A stretch of DNA of 64,000 nt from Seonamhaeicola sp. (GTDB lineage: Bacteria > Bacteroidota > Bacteroidia > Flavobacteriales > Flavobacteriaceae): positions 93,470 to 157,469 of the forward strand of contig NZ_JANQJQ010000010.1 in the NCBI RefSeq assembly GCF_028281565.1, written 5' to 3'. The notes under the pieces were generated by a model. It was not told the DNA's origin. It did not search any database and worked only from the letters and a program-made list of their open reading frames with translations. Shown here one piece after another: positions 63,087 to 64,000 of this stretch. Position 1 is the first letter of the stretch; each line of letters begins with the position of its first letter. Position numbers and translations under genes: made by a program.

Positions 63087-63212
63087 CAGTATGCAGTGTT
63101 CAGTATGCAGTGTGCAGTATTCAGTAAGCAGTACTCAGTATTCAGTAAGCAGTACTCAGTATTCAGTAAGCAGTGTTCAGTGTTCAGTAAGCAGTGGCAG
63201 TGAGCAGTATTC
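63087..63212 (+). repeat. cagt-type tandem repeat array (main copy)
   Basis: About 125 bp consist of cagtNN blocks. The core has four units of ~21 bp (63115-63135, 63136-63156, 63157-63177 and 63178-63197), each built from cagtattcagtaag plus cagtact or cagtgtt. The edges are degenerate. A short copy lies at 9575-9612. Units are contiguous without spacers, so this is not a CRISPR array. Confidence 0.85.
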
Positions 63213-63254
63213 GGTTCTTAATATATAATATAAGGAGTAGGATATTAAGAAAAG

Positions 63255-63490
63255 TTTTAGTCTTCAGTCTTTGGTCTTTTGTCTTTGTTCTTGGTTCCTG
63301 TTTCATGTTTCCTGTTTCATTATTAATTATTCACTATTCATTATTTCAGTCTCCTGCTTCGTACTTCGAGCTTCCGTCTTCCGTCTTCTGTCTTCGGTCT
63401 TTTGTCTTCTGTCTTTGGTCTTTGGTCTTCGGTCTTTGTTCTTTGTTCTTTGTATTTTGTATTTTGTATTTTGTATTTTGCTTGTTATTT
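63255..63490 (+). repeat. Pyrimidine-rich low-complexity repeats
   Basis: This region is made of short tandem words such as gtctttg, gtcttcg, gttcttt and repeated attttgt. Two overlapping reading frames across it encode only Phe/Leu/Cys/Val/Ser repeats and are artefacts. It lies between the cagt array and the rRNA promoters. Confidence 0.8.
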
Positions 63491-63631
63491 CGTATTTTAT
63501 AGGTTTGTGATTTCCGCGGGTTTTTTATTTTGAGTAATTTTTTTCAGGATTTTTTTGAGTTGTAACCTACTGGTTATAAGGCTATAGAAGAGGTGTTTAA
63601 AAAAGATTTAAAAAAAGGTTGTAAAAAGGTA

Positions 63632-63661
63632 TTGTGGAACGGAAAATAGGTATTATGTTTG
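63632..63661 (+). promoter_or_regulatory. rRNA promoter P1
   Basis: TTG (63632-63634), a 19-bp spacer and TATGTTTG (63654-63661), followed by cagccgc, match the Bacteroidetes consensus. It lies ~320 bp before the 16S start. Confidence 0.75.
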
Positions 63662-63768
63662 CAGCCGCAAAAATGGGGAATTAATTTTTGTTTTTGCGAT
63701 GTTCATAATAGGTATTTGGATTTAGAAAAAGTGGTAAAAAATTTTTTCTAAAAAAAATATAAAAAGTA

Positions 63769-63799
63769 TTGTGGGTAAAAAAAAAGGGTTTTATATTTG
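63769..63799 (+). promoter_or_regulatory. rRNA promoter P2
   Basis: TTG (63769-63771), a 20-bp spacer and TATATTTG (63792-63799), followed by cacccgc, form a second consensus promoter. The similar GC-rich start region after both boxes suggests common control, as in growth-rate-regulated rRNA promoters. Confidence 0.8.
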
Positions 63800-63983
63800 C
63801 ACCCGCTAAAGTCGGGAAGGCTTTAGATAAGTATATAATAAGTTCATAAACATATTGAAATTGACAGCGTAAGTAGCAACTGGAAACGGTTGTTACAGAC
63901 AAGAGAATAAACCATTTTGAGTACTGAAGATTCTATTTAGTTGTTAGAAGATAAGAGCATTTTTTAAAGTGCTTAACAATTTA
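63800..63983 (+). other. 16S rRNA leader with boxA-like sequence
   Basis: About 185 bp of rRNA leader contain ttgacagcg and, close to the 16S start, tgcttaacaattt (63970-63982). The latter resembles the E. coli boxA TGCTCTTTAACAATTT with 3 nt fewer. An agca/tgct pair (around 63957-63973) may form a small hairpin before it. No protein is encoded. Confidence 0.55.
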
Positions 63984-64000
63984 ACGATGAAGAGTTTGAT
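63984..64000 (+). rRNA. rrs: 16S ribosomal RNA, first ~17 nt only
   Basis: The window ends in gaagagtttgat, the universal 5' end of 16S rRNA (primer 27F region). Counting back by E. coli numbering puts nucleotide 1 near 63984. The position is supported by two rRNA promoters and a boxA-like sequence upstream. Confidence 0.9.

Noticed and set aside
63087..63212. Possible CRISPR array
   Set aside because: Units of ~21 bp follow each other directly without unique spacers, and no cas genes are present.
63194..63510. Two overlapping reading frames (102 and 79 codons) rich in Phe, Leu, Cys and Ser
   Set aside because: They are translations of the pyrimidine-rich tandem words; composition is unlike any other gene here and the frames depend on repeat length.
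63681..63902. Minus-strand 73-codon frame before the 16S gene
   Set aside because: It covers the rRNA promoter P2 and leader on the opposite strand and shows no protein-like features.

Overview
The window looks like chromosomal DNA of a marine member of the Flavobacteriaceae (Bacteroidetes). The support is AT-rich DNA, promoters of the Bacteroidetes type (TTG, about 20 bp, TAnnTTTG), almost no Shine-Dalgarno sequences, many lipoproteins, a T9SS sorting domain, TonB-plug, OMP beta-barrel and putative-porin families, and lineage-typical families (GSCFA, DUF4230, DUF4136, DUF5522, NIPSNAP). A predicted GH16 agarase and a 2-keto-3-deoxygluconate pathway fit a degrader of algal polysaccharide, but that is inference.

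Layout. 1-1204: end of a KDG kinase gene and KDPG aldolase. 1318-5198: FKBP lipoprotein, era, a membrane protein and der, with a small-RNA-like locus between era and the membrane protein. 5401-8181: outer-membrane barrel protein. 8252-10641 (minus): lemA followed by three TPM-domain genes. 10727-12027 (minus): merR and an M23 peptidase gene; alaS diverges from them. 14898-21042: GSCFA protein, a beta-propeller protein, a small membrane protein and a TPR histidine kinase/response regulator pair. 21515-31588: metabolic and envelope genes (DUF4230, rhodanese, Thr/Ser dehydratase, crotonase, aromatic amino acid hydroxylase, bestrophin, ACC-deaminase-like enzyme, glucosaminidase, hemL). 31664-35241 (minus): Spy-like protein, barrel protein, helical-repeat protein. 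35392-40907: run of membrane proteins (47-aa peptide, two unknowns, a degenerate CPBP protein, DUF2157, GDYXXLXY) and two overlapping hydrolases. 41198-50749: MG2/TonB-plug protein, amidohydrolase, lysS, Pmp3-like protein, lipB, NIPSNAP, a decayed DNA-alkylation-repair gene and PPK2. 50932-59055: GH16 enzyme, NdpA-like protein, large lipoprotein, rnhB and putative porin. 59116-62779: methyltransferase, GT2 and a TMTC-like GT-C/TPR protein. 62780-64000: about 1.2 kb of repeats and tandem rRNA promoters, ending in the first ~17 nt of a 16S rRNA gene.

No phage, insertion sequence, CRISPR array or defence island was seen. The least explained material is: (i) two related small-RNA-like loci (3111-3223 and 21237-21329) sharing an upstream box, its spacing, a -7 box and a 3' palindromic segment; (ii) a 30-bp element shared by the regions upstream of 16001 and 18089; (iii) the uncharacterised membrane-protein cluster 35392-39211, whose CPBP member lacks the catalytic glutamates; (iv) the lemA/triple-TPM operon; (v) families of short palindromic and tandem repeats, some of which run into the ends of genes.
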